NCBI RefSeq assembly: GCF_029762515.1
Contig: NZ_JARVGN010000144.1
Span: forward strand, 1-5,138
Direction of reading: 5' to 3'
DNA: 5,138 bases
From: Methanocalculus sp.
GTDB lineage: Archaea; Halobacteriota; Methanomicrobia; Methanomicrobiales; Methanocorpusculaceae
The notes beneath the pieces were generated by a model. It did not search any database. It was not told the DNA's origin and saw only the letters and a program-made list of their open reading frames with translations. The position numbers were made by a program, and so were the translations under genes. Shown piece by piece: positions 1-5,138 of the stretch. The stretch's first letter is position 1, and each line of letters begins with the position of its first letter.

Positions 1-37
1 GATTCTCAACAAGGACTGAAAGGGTATGGACCTTCAT
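1..37 (-). CDS. ilvN: Acetolactate synthase small (regulatory) subunit, N-terminal fragment
   Basis: Only the first 12 codons are present, reading MKVHTLSVLVEN, before the gene leaves the left edge of the window. This matches the usual opening of the IlvN/IlvH ACT domain, where a short beta strand of the type HTLSVLVEN leads into the valine-binding fold. The ATG overlaps the ilvB stop as ATGA (bases 37-34), which indicates translational coupling. A GGGAG Shine-Dalgarno (bases 47-43, with more G upstream) sits 5 bases before the ATG, inside the end of ilvB. In the family, this subunit activates the large subunit and usually confers feedback inhibition by branched-chain amino acids. The call rests on 12 residues plus position directly after ilvB; whether the rest is intact cannot be seen. 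Confidence 0.85.
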   Translation of the reverse strand, partial: MKVHTLSVLVEN

Positions 38-1707
38 TTCTTCTCCCCCCCAATCATCTCATTGATGGCAGCACCGGCAGGGACCATCGGGAAGACATTC
101 TCCTCCCGCTCGACCCTGAAGTCAAGGACGAACGGGCCGTCTGTATCGATGGCGGCAGTGAGCGCCTCTTTCACCTGATCTGCAGAATCGACCCTCATTC
201 CGTCGATTCCATATGCTGCGGCAATACCGACGAAGTCCACAGACGGCAGTTCGGTATAGGAGTAGCGGCGGTCATAGAAGAGCTCCTGCCACTGCCTGAC
301 CATCCCGAGGTACATGTTATTCAGGATGACAACCTTGACGGGGATATCATACTGGACGATGGTGCCAAATTCCTGGATATTCATCTGGATACTCCCATCT
401 CCCGCAATATCAAAGACCGGGAGATCGGGGCGGGCAAAGTGGGCTCCCATTGCAGCAGGCAGGCCATATCCCATCGTCCCAAGACCCCCGGAGGTGATCC
501 AGGTTCTTGGGTGTTTGAAACAGAACTGCTGTGCGGTCCACATCTGGTTCTGCCCGACCTCGGAGACGATGATCCCCTCTCCATCGAGGAGATCGGAGAG
601 GGTTTTAATGACAAGCTGCGGCCTGAGCACCCCGTCTTCCGGGCAGGCCATCGGGTACTGCACCTTCCAGTGGCTGATCTTCTCATTCCAGACAGACCTG
701 TCGGTTGTTCCGGTGAGACGGTCGAGCATGCAGATCAGGACCTGGCGTGAATCGCCGACGATCGGGAGATCAACCACCTTGTTCTTTCCAATCTCGGCAG
801 GATCGATATCAATATGGATGATCCTGGCATTCGGGGCAAAAGACTGAACCCTGCCGGTTACCCGATCATCAAACCGTGCTCCGATGGCGATTAAGAGATC
901 ACATTCGGTGATGGCATAGTTTGCATATCTTGTACCATGCATCCCGAGCATGCCGAGGTTGAGGGGGTGATCGCAGGGGATTGCTCCGATGCCCATCAGG
1001 GTGGTCGTCACCGGAATCCCGGTCATCTCAGCAAACCGGACAAGCTCAGGTGATGCATCTGATGCAATCACGCCTCCGCCCGCATAGATCACCGGCCGCT
1101 CTGCCTCTGCTATCATGGAGAGGGCTTTTTCAATCTGCCTGAGATGCCCTTTGAATGTCGGGTTGTACCCTCTGAGGGAGACCTCCTTCAGGGGTCCCGG
1201 ATCGGGCGCTTCATTGGTCACGACATCTTTTGGAAGATCAACCAGGACAGGACCCTGCCTGCCGGTGCCGGCGATATGGAATGCCTCAGCAAGAACCGTG
1301 TCGATATCCTCAGCCCTCTTGACGAGGTAGCTGTGTTTTGTGATCGGCATCGTGATGCCGGTGATATCAGACTCCTGGAAGGCATCGTTTCCAAGCAGGG
1401 CTGTTGGGACCTGTCCGGTCAGTGCCACCATAGGAACGGAGTCCATATATGCAGTCGCAATCCCGGTCACAAGATTGCATGCTCCCGGCCCGGATGTTGC
1501 CAGGCATACACCTGTCCTGCCGGAAGCACGTGCATACCCGTCTGCCGCATGGGCTGCAGCCTGCTCATGCCGCACAAGAATATGGCGGAGGGGGGAGTCG
1601 TACAGCTCGTCGTAGATTGGGAGTACCACACCACCGGGGTAGCCGAAGATAGTCGTCACTCCCTGCCGCAATAGTCCTTCAATGAGAATTTTAGCCCCGG
1701 TTTTCAT
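34..1707 (-). CDS. ilvB: Acetolactate (acetohydroxyacid) synthase large, catalytic subunit
   Basis: This ThDP-, FAD- and Mg-dependent cytoplasmic enzyme joins two pyruvates to 2-acetolactate (valine, leucine) or pyruvate and 2-oxobutyrate to 2-aceto-2-hydroxybutyrate (isoleucine). The 557-residue length is normal for the family. The N-terminal ThDP domain has FGYPGG (21-26) and RHEQAA (46-51), whose Glu48 is the expected catalytic glutamate, then SGPGACNLVTG (72-82), with Cys77 where many homologues have Thr, and GQVPT (98-102). The central FAD-type domain has LGMLGMHGT (251-259) and IGARFDDRVTG (275-285). The C-terminal domain has the ThDP/Mg motif GDGS...NN (436-464) followed by GMVRQWQ (468-474), containing the Trp known as a herbicide-site residue. 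The ATG start at 1707 has a TGAGG Shine-Dalgarno (1719-1715) 7 bases upstream and overlaps the end of cimA by 17 bases. The ilvN start overlaps its stop. I see no frameshift or missing key residue. Confidence 0.97.
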   Translation of the reverse strand: MKTGAKILIEGLLRQGVTTIFGYPGGVVLPIYDELYDSPLRHILVRHEQAAAHAADGYARASGRTGVCLATSGPGACNLVTGIATAYMDSVPMVALTGQVPTALLGNDAFQESDITGITMPITKHSYLVKRAEDIDTVLAEAFHIAGTGRQGPVLVDLPKDVVTNEAPDPGPLKEVSLRGYNPTFKGHLRQIEKALSMIAEAERPVIYAGGGVIASDASPELVRFAEMTGIPVTTTLMGIGAIPCDHPLNLGMLGMHGTRYANYAITECDLLIAIGARFDDRVTGRVQSFAPNARIIHIDIDPAEIGKNKVVDLPIVGDSRQVLICMLDRLTGTTDRSVWNEKISHWKVQYPMACPEDGVLRPQLVIKTLSDLLDGEGIIVSEVGQNQMWTAQQFCFKHPRTWITSGGLGTMGYGLPAAMGAHFARPDLPVFDIAGDGSIQMNIQEFGTIVQYDIPVKVVILNNMYLGMVRQWQELFYDRRYSYTELPSVDFVGIAAAYGIDGMRVDSADQVKEALTAAIDTDGPFVLDFRVEREENVFPMVPAGAAINEMIGGEKK

Positions 1708-3193
1708 CTTTTTTCCTCAATAACCTGTTCATTCCGGATATCATCGCCTCAACCGACGCCATGATGATGTCCGTTCTGGCGCCGCGGGAGGTGATCAATT
1801 CTCCGTCCTTCCTTAACTTAACTGTGACGTCTACAAGAGCATCTGTTCCCCCGTAGATCGCATCGACATGATATTCTTCAAGGGTGATATCGCCGACATC
1901 CTGCACCGCTTTTCTGAGGGCCATGATGACCGCGTCAACCGGGCCGGTTCCTGTGGATGCCTGGGTGATATCCTCACCATTGACGGTCAGGGTAACCGAT
2001 GCCGTCGGCATAACACTGTTGCCCGAGACCGTCGTGAACTGTTTCATCTGGATCACCGGCGTGCAGGAGATATCCAGCACCGCTTCTGCGATTGCATGGA
2101 GATCCGAGTCGGTGACCCGCTTTCCTTCATCGCCAAGCTGCTTCACCCGTGAGACGATCTCCTGGAGCTGCCGTGGTTCTGTCCTGTATCCCATCTCTGA
2201 CAGGGCTGCTTCAACAGAGGCGCTGCCCGAGTGTTTCCCAAGGAGGATCCGCCGCCGTCTTCCGACCATCTCAGGCATGATCGGCTCATAGGTTGCAGCA
2301 TCACGGAGGATGCCATGTGCATGGATGCCGCTTTCGTGGGTAAATGCCATCTCCCCGACGATCGCCTTGTTTGTCGGAAGCGGTACACGGGTAAGCCGTG
2401 AAACCAGCGTTGAGAGGTGGTAGAGCTCTTCGGTTTTGATACCGGTCTTCACTCCATACAGGACCTCAAGCGACATCACAAGATCCTCAAGCGGGGTGTT
2501 GCCTGCCCGCTCACCCAGGCCGTTGACCGTCACATGGGCGCATGATGCACCGGATTTCAGGGCGGAGAGGGTCGTTGCGAGGCCAAGCCCCAGATCGTTG
2601 TGGCAGTGGATCGAGAGAGGCGCGAGTGTGGCAAGAGGCGGGATGATCTCACCCGCCCGCTCGGGGGTCATTACGCCGACCGTATCACAGAAGCAGATCC
2701 GATCCGCACCCCGATCAACTCCCCCTGCATAGAGATCGTACAGGTATGCCTGGTCGGCTCTTGATGCATCTTCGCCCGAGAGCTCTACGATCAAGCCGCG
2801 ATCCTTTGCATATTCGACAGAATCCCATGCCATCTTCATCACATACTCCCGGTCTTTCTGGAGTTTCTTCTCGATATGAAGATCAGATACCGGGATGACA
2901 AGATGGATGGATTCAGCACCAAAATCTGCTGCATAGTCGATATCAAGCCGGACACCCCGGACAAAAGTACAGATCTCTGCCTTCAGTCCGGCATCGGATA
3001 TCAGCCTGAGAGACTCTCGTTCTCCATCAGATGCAACAGCTGATCCAACCTCGATGACAGAAACACCAATGTCTGAGAGAAGTGTTGCAATGTTTAACTT
3101 ATCATCGGGTTTCAGCGATACACCGGGGGTCTGTTCCCCGTCACGCAGTGTCGTGTCTAAAAAGCGTGGGCTTTTAACAAATAAAGCAATCAC
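1691..3193 (-). CDS. cimA: Probable (R)-citramalate synthase (LeuA/CimA family)
   Basis: This 500-residue DRE-TIM metallolyase-family acyltransferase probably condenses pyruvate with acetyl-CoA to (R)-citramalate, the first step of the threonine-independent isoleucine pathway. The TIM barrel shows LDTTLRDGEQTPGVSL (12-27) with Arg17 and metal-binding Asp18, HCHND (196-200) with the two metal-binding His, NGLGERAGN (224-232), and a HESGIH motif (286-291). A C-terminal LeuA-type regulatory domain spans about 385-500, including GTGPVDA and YGGTDALVDV. CimA is preferred over isopropylmalate synthase because residues 48-60 read EVGSAVASDGERE, like the EAGSAV-type segment I recall for methanogen CimA, where archaeal LeuA usually has GF at this place; FVRG near 77-80 and the overall length also fit. 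The direct link to ilvB fits too, since CimA leads to the 2-oxobutyrate that IlvB uses. The GTG at 3193 is the first possible start, because an in-frame TGA lies immediately upstream. LeuA remains the main alternative. Confidence 0.8.
   Translation of the reverse strand: MIALFVKSPRFLDTTLRDGEQTPGVSLKPDDKLNIATLLSDIGVSVIEVGSAVASDGERESLRLISDAGLKAEICTFVRGVRLDIDYAADFGAESIHLVIPVSDLHIEKKLQKDREYVMKMAWDSVEYAKDRGLIVELSGEDASRADQAYLYDLYAGGVDRGADRICFCDTVGVMTPERAGEIIPPLATLAPLSIHCHNDLGLGLATTLSALKSGASCAHVTVNGLGERAGNTPLEDLVMSLEVLYGVKTGIKTEELYHLSTLVSRLTRVPLPTNKAIVGEMAFTHESGIHAHGILRDAATYEPIMPEMVGRRRRILLGKHSGSASVEAALSEMGYRTEPRQLQEIVSRVKQLGDEGKRVTDSDLHAIAEAVLDISCTPVIQMKQFTTVSGNSVMPTASVTLTVNGEDITQASTGTGPVDAVIMALRKAVQDVGDITLEEYHVDAIYGGTDALVDVTVKLRKDGELITSRGARTDIIMASVEAMISGMNRLLRKKDENRG
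1715..1719 (-). promoter_or_regulatory. Ribosome binding site of ilvB inside cimA
   Basis: TGAGG is read on the minus strand 7 bases before the ilvB ATG and within the last codons of cimA. It supports the ATG at 1707 and a 17-base gene overlap, so ilvB is probably translated from the same message by ribosomes finishing cimA. Confidence 0.7.
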
Positions 3194-3207
3194 TCATAGT
3201 GGAAAGC

Positions 3208-3224
3208 ACCATTTCAATAATGGT
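3208..3224. promoter_or_regulatory. Palindromic candidate operator at the cimA transcription start
   Basis: A perfect 6-base inverted repeat, ACCATT and AATGGT, is separated by 5 bases. It lies between the TATA-like box and the cimA start, over the predicted transcription start. In archaea a repressor bound here would block polymerase recruitment. The repeat is short, so chance is possible, but its position makes it the best operator candidate in this gap. I do not recognise the regulator. Confidence 0.35.
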
Positions 3225-3230
3225 ATGTGA

Positions 3231-3242
3231 GAATATTTAATA
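3231..3242 (-). promoter_or_regulatory. TATA-like box, promoter of the cimA-ilvB-ilvN operon
   Basis: On the minus strand the sequence reads TATTAAATATTC, an AT-rich element resembling archaeal TATA boxes, about 40 bases before the GTG start of cimA. With the usual 25-base spacing, transcription would begin near 3210, giving a leader of roughly 20 bases or less. An A8 tract (minus strand, 3255-3248) lies just upstream. The start site is an inference; no transcript evidence is available. Confidence 0.5.
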
Positions 3243-3369
3243 GGTTGTTTTTTTTCAACTGGTTGGGAAACAATTGCATTTCTCCATTCTTCATTCAGGG
3301 CATCCCCGATAGTCCCAAAGAGCAAGTCTTATCATCACTCTATTCATGGCCGAGGCTCTCCAATGTCGG

Positions 3370-3387
3370 CAAAAAATAAAAAGAGAG
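3370..3387 (-). terminator. Oligo-dT terminator after the DUF4013 gene
   Basis: On the minus strand, about 17 bases after the stop codon, the sequence reads CTCTTTTTATTTTTTGC, with T runs of 5 and 6. Archaeal RNA polymerase terminates at such U-rich stretches without needing a hairpin. Together with the separate TATA box ahead of cimA, it makes the membrane-protein gene a single-gene transcription unit. Confidence 0.6.
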
Positions 3388-3403
3388 TTAATTTCGGTTC
3401 TGC

Positions 3404-4036
3404 TCAGGCAGCGCTGTCATAGACAAGCGTCATGTAGCGTGCTGTGAAGATGATGAACGCCGGCATGAGGATGAAGAGCAGGAGCTGGCCAAGAATCGGG
3501 ATGAGCATCAGGACGAACTGGATAACAGCAAGGACAACTCCGAGGATGATCAGTGCGATGATGTAGTTGATCCAGCCGATCTTACCGATGGTCTCGAAGA
3601 TAGCACCGAAGTTGAATGCCTCGCCAAATGATTCCATCCGTGAGAACCGGATGTAGGCGATCGGGAGGATAAGCATGATGATGATAGCAACGATGAAAAA
3701 GACAAGTAAGCCAAGACCCATTGCACCAAAGGCTGCCATATCCCCTCCTGCCATGGCAGCACCGGCTGCACCGAAGCCCATGACAAATGCAACGATTATG
3801 AGGGGTATTGCGTAGATAATTCCCACAATCAGCAGCTTGATACCGTCAATGAAGAGACCGCCCCAGTTTTCAAGTTCGGGAGCCGGGGTCGTTCCCTTGT
3901 AAATTCTCATTACATACCCATAGATAAGAGGGAAGATGATCGATGAGATGATGAGGAGAATCCACTTCATCCACTTACCGATCAGACATTCCTTTGTATA
4001 CTCAAAAGAGTTGCCAAGTAATGTACCATATTCCAT
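3404..4036 (-). CDS. DUF4013-type multi-pass membrane protein of unknown function
   Basis: This 210-residue, very hydrophobic protein has about five predicted membrane segments: roughly residues 24-43, 65-88, 106-129, 155-180 and 180-199. The segment EWxxWGGLFxDGxKLL is a hallmark I associate with DUF4013, a family common in methanogens and other archaea; here it reads ELENWGGLFIDGIKLL (54-69). A Gly/Ala/Met-rich stretch (86-110) links segments 2 and 3 and could be a flexible loop or a close-packing helix. There is no signal peptide, enzyme motif or metal-site cluster. The molecular function is unknown. The ATG at 4036 is well supported by a strong Shine-Dalgarno and a TATA box at the right distance. 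The gene stands alone between purH and cimA with its own promoter and terminator, so its neighbours say nothing about its role. Confidence 0.85.
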   Translation of the reverse strand: MEYGTLLGNSFEYTKECLIGKWMKWILLIISSIIFPLIYGYVMRIYKGTTPAPELENWGGLFIDGIKLLIVGIIYAIPLIIVAFVMGFGAAGAAMAGGDMAAFGAMGLGLLVFFIVAIIIMLILPIAYIRFSRMESFGEAFNFGAIFETIGKIGWINYIIALIILGVVLAVIQFVLMLIPILGQLLLFILMPAFIIFTARYMTLVYDSAA

Positions 4037-4040
4037 AGTG

Positions 4041-4050
4041 TCACCACCTC
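4041..4050 (-). promoter_or_regulatory. Strong ribosome binding site of the DUF4013 gene
   Basis: GAGGTGGTGA on the minus strand ends 4 bases before the ATG. It closely matches the complement of the archaeal 16S rRNA 3' end (GGAGGTGAT-like). This fixes the start at 4036. Confidence 0.8.
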
Positions 4051-4058
4051 TGTGGTAA
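4041..4058 (-). promoter_or_regulatory. Hairpin covering the ribosome binding site of the DUF4013 gene
   Basis: The leader RNA can fold as UUACCAC-AGAG-GUGGUGA: a 7-pair stem with one G-U pair and a 4-base loop. The 3' arm is the Shine-Dalgarno itself, so the folded form would hide it. The DNA core ACCAC/GTGGT is a perfect inverted repeat and could instead be a protein-binding site just downstream of the transcription start. Folding is seen in the sequence; a regulatory role is inferred. Confidence 0.4.
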
Positions 4059-4077
4059 TCAGAATACGATCTTCTTT

Positions 4078-4091
4078 GTATATATATTTAA
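4078..4091 (-). promoter_or_regulatory. TATA box of the DUF4013 gene
   Basis: The minus strand reads TTAAATATATATAC, a good match to the archaeal TATA consensus (TTTAWATA type). It predicts transcription starting near 4058-4062 and a leader of about 22-26 bases that begins almost exactly at the hairpin over the ribosome binding site. Confidence 0.65.
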
Positions 4092-4343
4092 CCCATAAAT
4101 GAACGATAATTGGGCTTTTTTGAAAGATTAAGATGTGATACTGTGAGAAGTTCGATATACAGGGAGAAAAAATGCCCGATTGGTGTAATGGAGGGAATAG
4201 AAGAGGGAAAGACGATCAAGTTTCATCGGGAATGCAATGCCTGAAAAAAAGCAGTATAATAATAGTATAGATATTATTTATTATGAAGAACTTTCATTAA
4301 ATATAAAAATGTAGGTTTTGATTATTGTCAGGGAATATTCCAG
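4092..4343. other. AT-rich intergenic region between purH and the DUF4013 gene
   Basis: I see no convincing gene here. The right part (4244-4310) holds U-rich stretches expected downstream of purH. A 7-base A/T-only inverted repeat, AATAATA and TATTATT (4258-4264 and 4272-4278), may be chance given the composition. On the plus strand a 32-codon frame (4172-4270) starts with ATG 5 bases after AGGGAG and contains two Cys, but it ends in low-complexity codons and has no recognisable relatives; I do not call it a gene. Confidence 0.5.
4244..4310 (-). terminator. Candidate U-rich terminator region for purH
   Basis: Downstream of the purH stop, the minus strand carries ATTTTTATATTT (4310-4299, about 35 bases after the stop) and later a T7 run (4250-4244). 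Either could end transcription by the archaeal oligo-U mechanism. The limits are approximate, and which run is used cannot be told from sequence. Confidence 0.4.
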
Positions 4344-4344
4344 T

Positions 4345-5138
4345 CTAATGCCTGAAGTACCTGACTCCGGTGAAGATCATCGCCATATTCCGCTTATTGG
4401 CCGCCTCAATAACCTCGGCATCCCGGATTGAACCCCCGGGCTGGATGAGGGCGGTTGCTCCCGCGTCTGACGCCACCTCAAGAGTGTCGGGGAAGGGGAG
4501 GAAGGCATCGGAGGCGGCAACCGATCCCTTCAGGGACTTATTCGCCTTCTCGATCGCGATCTTTGCCGCATCAACCCTGCTCATCTGGCCGGCTCCGATC
4601 CCAAGGGTCTCTTCGTTGTTTGCAAAGATGATCGTATTGCTCTTTGTGTGTTTGCAGACCCGCCATGCAAGCCTCATTGCATCCAGTTCTGCTGCAGTCG
4701 GCTCACGTTCTGATACCACTTCCCAGTGTTCGAGGTATGGAGGTGTCCGCATACAGAGGATACCGCCGTCGATGGACCGAAGCTCATCAGCCAGTGAGGG
4801 TTCAGGCATAATCAGCACCCGCATATTCTCTTTTGCCTTCATCATCTCCAGAGCCTCTGATGAGAATGAGGGTGCGATGATCACCTCGACAAAGGTGCTG
4901 CAGATTGCTTCTGCCACATCAGATCCGACCTCGCGGTTCATCGCAACAACGGAACCATATGCCGAGACAGGATCGACATCCCGTGCCCGGATATAGGAGT
5001 TGATGAGTGTTTCCCCGGTTGCAACACCACAGGGGTTGTTGTGCTTGACGATGACGCATGCGGGATTATCAAACTCCCTGAGAAGGCCGACTGCGGAATT
5101 GAGGTCGAGATAGTTGTTATAGGACATCTGTTTGCCCT
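4345..5138 (-). CDS. purH: AICAR formyltransferase (PurH C-terminal domain), 5' end outside window
   Basis: The visible 263 residues are an AICAR transformylase domain, which adds the last purine carbon (10-formyl-THF in the classical enzyme) to give FAICAR. Counting from the Met at 5127: SYNNYLD (2-8), VKHNNPCG (27-34) with the catalytic Lys-His pair (28-29), DPVSAYGS (52-59), GAGQMSRVDAAKIA (178-191), ASDAFLPFPDTLE (205-217), PGGSIRD (230-236) and the typical C-terminal end VRYFRH. The Met at 5127 is not the true start: the frame stays open to the window edge and reads GKQ just before it, which completes the conserved GKQMSYNN segment that lies inside PurH. Whether an N-terminal IMP cyclohydrolase domain precedes it cannot be seen. 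The stretch between SIDGGI and SEREPT (118-143) looks shorter than in bacterial PurH. The stop is TAG at 4347-4345, followed by an AT-rich gap. Confidence 0.93.
   Translation of the reverse strand, partial: GKQMSYNNYLDLNSAVGLLREFDNPACVIVKHNNPCGVATGETLINSYIRARDVDPVSAYGSVVAMNREVGSDVAEAICSTFVEVIIAPSFSSEALEMMKAKENMRVLIMPEPSLADELRSIDGGILCMRTPPYLEHWEVVSEREPTAAELDAMRLAWRVCKHTKSNTIIFANNEETLGIGAGQMSRVDAAKIAIEKANKSLKGSVAASDAFLPFPDTLEVASDAGATALIQPGGSIRDAEVIEAANKRNMAMIFTGVRYFRH

Noticed and set aside
314..1674. Several long open frames on the plus strand opposite ilvB (for example 314-847 and 1144-1674)
   Set aside because: They lie antisense to a clearly intact ilvB, have no recognisable domains and are explained by codon bias of the real gene.
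3201..3216. GGAA-N8-TTCA near the cimA start as a nitrogen-regulator (NrpR-like) operator
   Set aside because: The spacing and last base do not match the operators I know for that regulator, and the gene set is not nitrogen assimilation.
3227..3307. Short minus-strand frame upstream of cimA with several Leu codons (MKNGEMQLF...) as an attenuator leader peptide
   Set aside because: It spans the TATA-like box of cimA, so it would not be in the cimA transcript, and there is no terminator/antiterminator pair.
4258..4278. AATAATA/TATTATT inverted repeat as a terminator hairpin or operator
   Set aside because: The arms are A/T only in a very AT-rich stretch; chance is a sufficient explanation.
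4370..4996. A 208-codon plus-strand frame opposite purH
   Set aside because: The minus strand carries an unmistakable AICAR formyltransferase across the whole stretch; the plus-strand product is Ser/Arg-rich shadow sequence.
5125..5127. ATG at 5127 as the start of the purH-type gene
   Set aside because: It is the Met of the conserved internal GKQMSYNN segment, and the frame stays open to the edge with GKQ before it, so the gene begins outside the window.
1..5138. CRISPR arrays, tRNA or rRNA genes, insertion sequences, attachment sites
   Set aside because: No regularly spaced repeats, cloverleaf-like segments, transposase motifs or terminal inverted repeats were seen on reading both strands.

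Overview
The window looks like a piece of a methanogen chromosome, most likely Methanomicrobia and plausibly Methanomicrobiales. The reasons are a citramalate-synthase-type enzyme joined directly to acetolactate synthase genes, a DUF4013-type membrane protein, archaeal TATA-like boxes, GGTG-type ribosome binding sites and oligo-dT terminators. Coding DNA is moderately GC-rich and the gaps are markedly AT-rich. The lineage is an inference from protein resemblance, not from a search. Every gene I can support is on the minus strand, so transcription runs from high to low coordinates.

Layout from right to left: (1) 5138-4345, the C-terminal part of a purH-type AICAR formyltransferase whose beginning lies outside the window. 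(2) An AT-rich gap of about 300 bases holding candidate U-rich terminators for purH and the promoter of the next gene. (3) 4036-3404, a 210-residue multi-pass membrane protein of DUF4013 type, transcribed alone, with its own TATA box, a strong Shine-Dalgarno inside a small hairpin, and an oligo-dT terminator. (4) A 210-base gap with the promoter and a palindromic candidate operator for the amino-acid operon. (5) 3193-34, cimA (GTG start) followed by ilvB, then the first 12 codons of ilvN, which runs off the left edge.

The operon is tightly coupled: cimA and ilvB overlap by 17 bases, and ilvB and ilvN overlap as ATGA. The biochemistry fits. CimA condenses pyruvate and acetyl-CoA to (R)-citramalate, which is converted by enzymes not in this window to 2-oxobutyrate. 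IlvB/IlvN then condense 2-oxobutyrate with pyruvate for isoleucine, or two pyruvates for valine and leucine. The purH-type enzyme belongs to late purine synthesis and is not functionally linked.

I do not see a novel defence, mobile or CRISPR-like system here; this is mostly ordinary housekeeping sequence. The points most worth a second look are regulatory: a hairpin that would cover the ribosome binding site of the membrane protein, and a palindrome plus out-of-frame ATGs crowded at the start of cimA.
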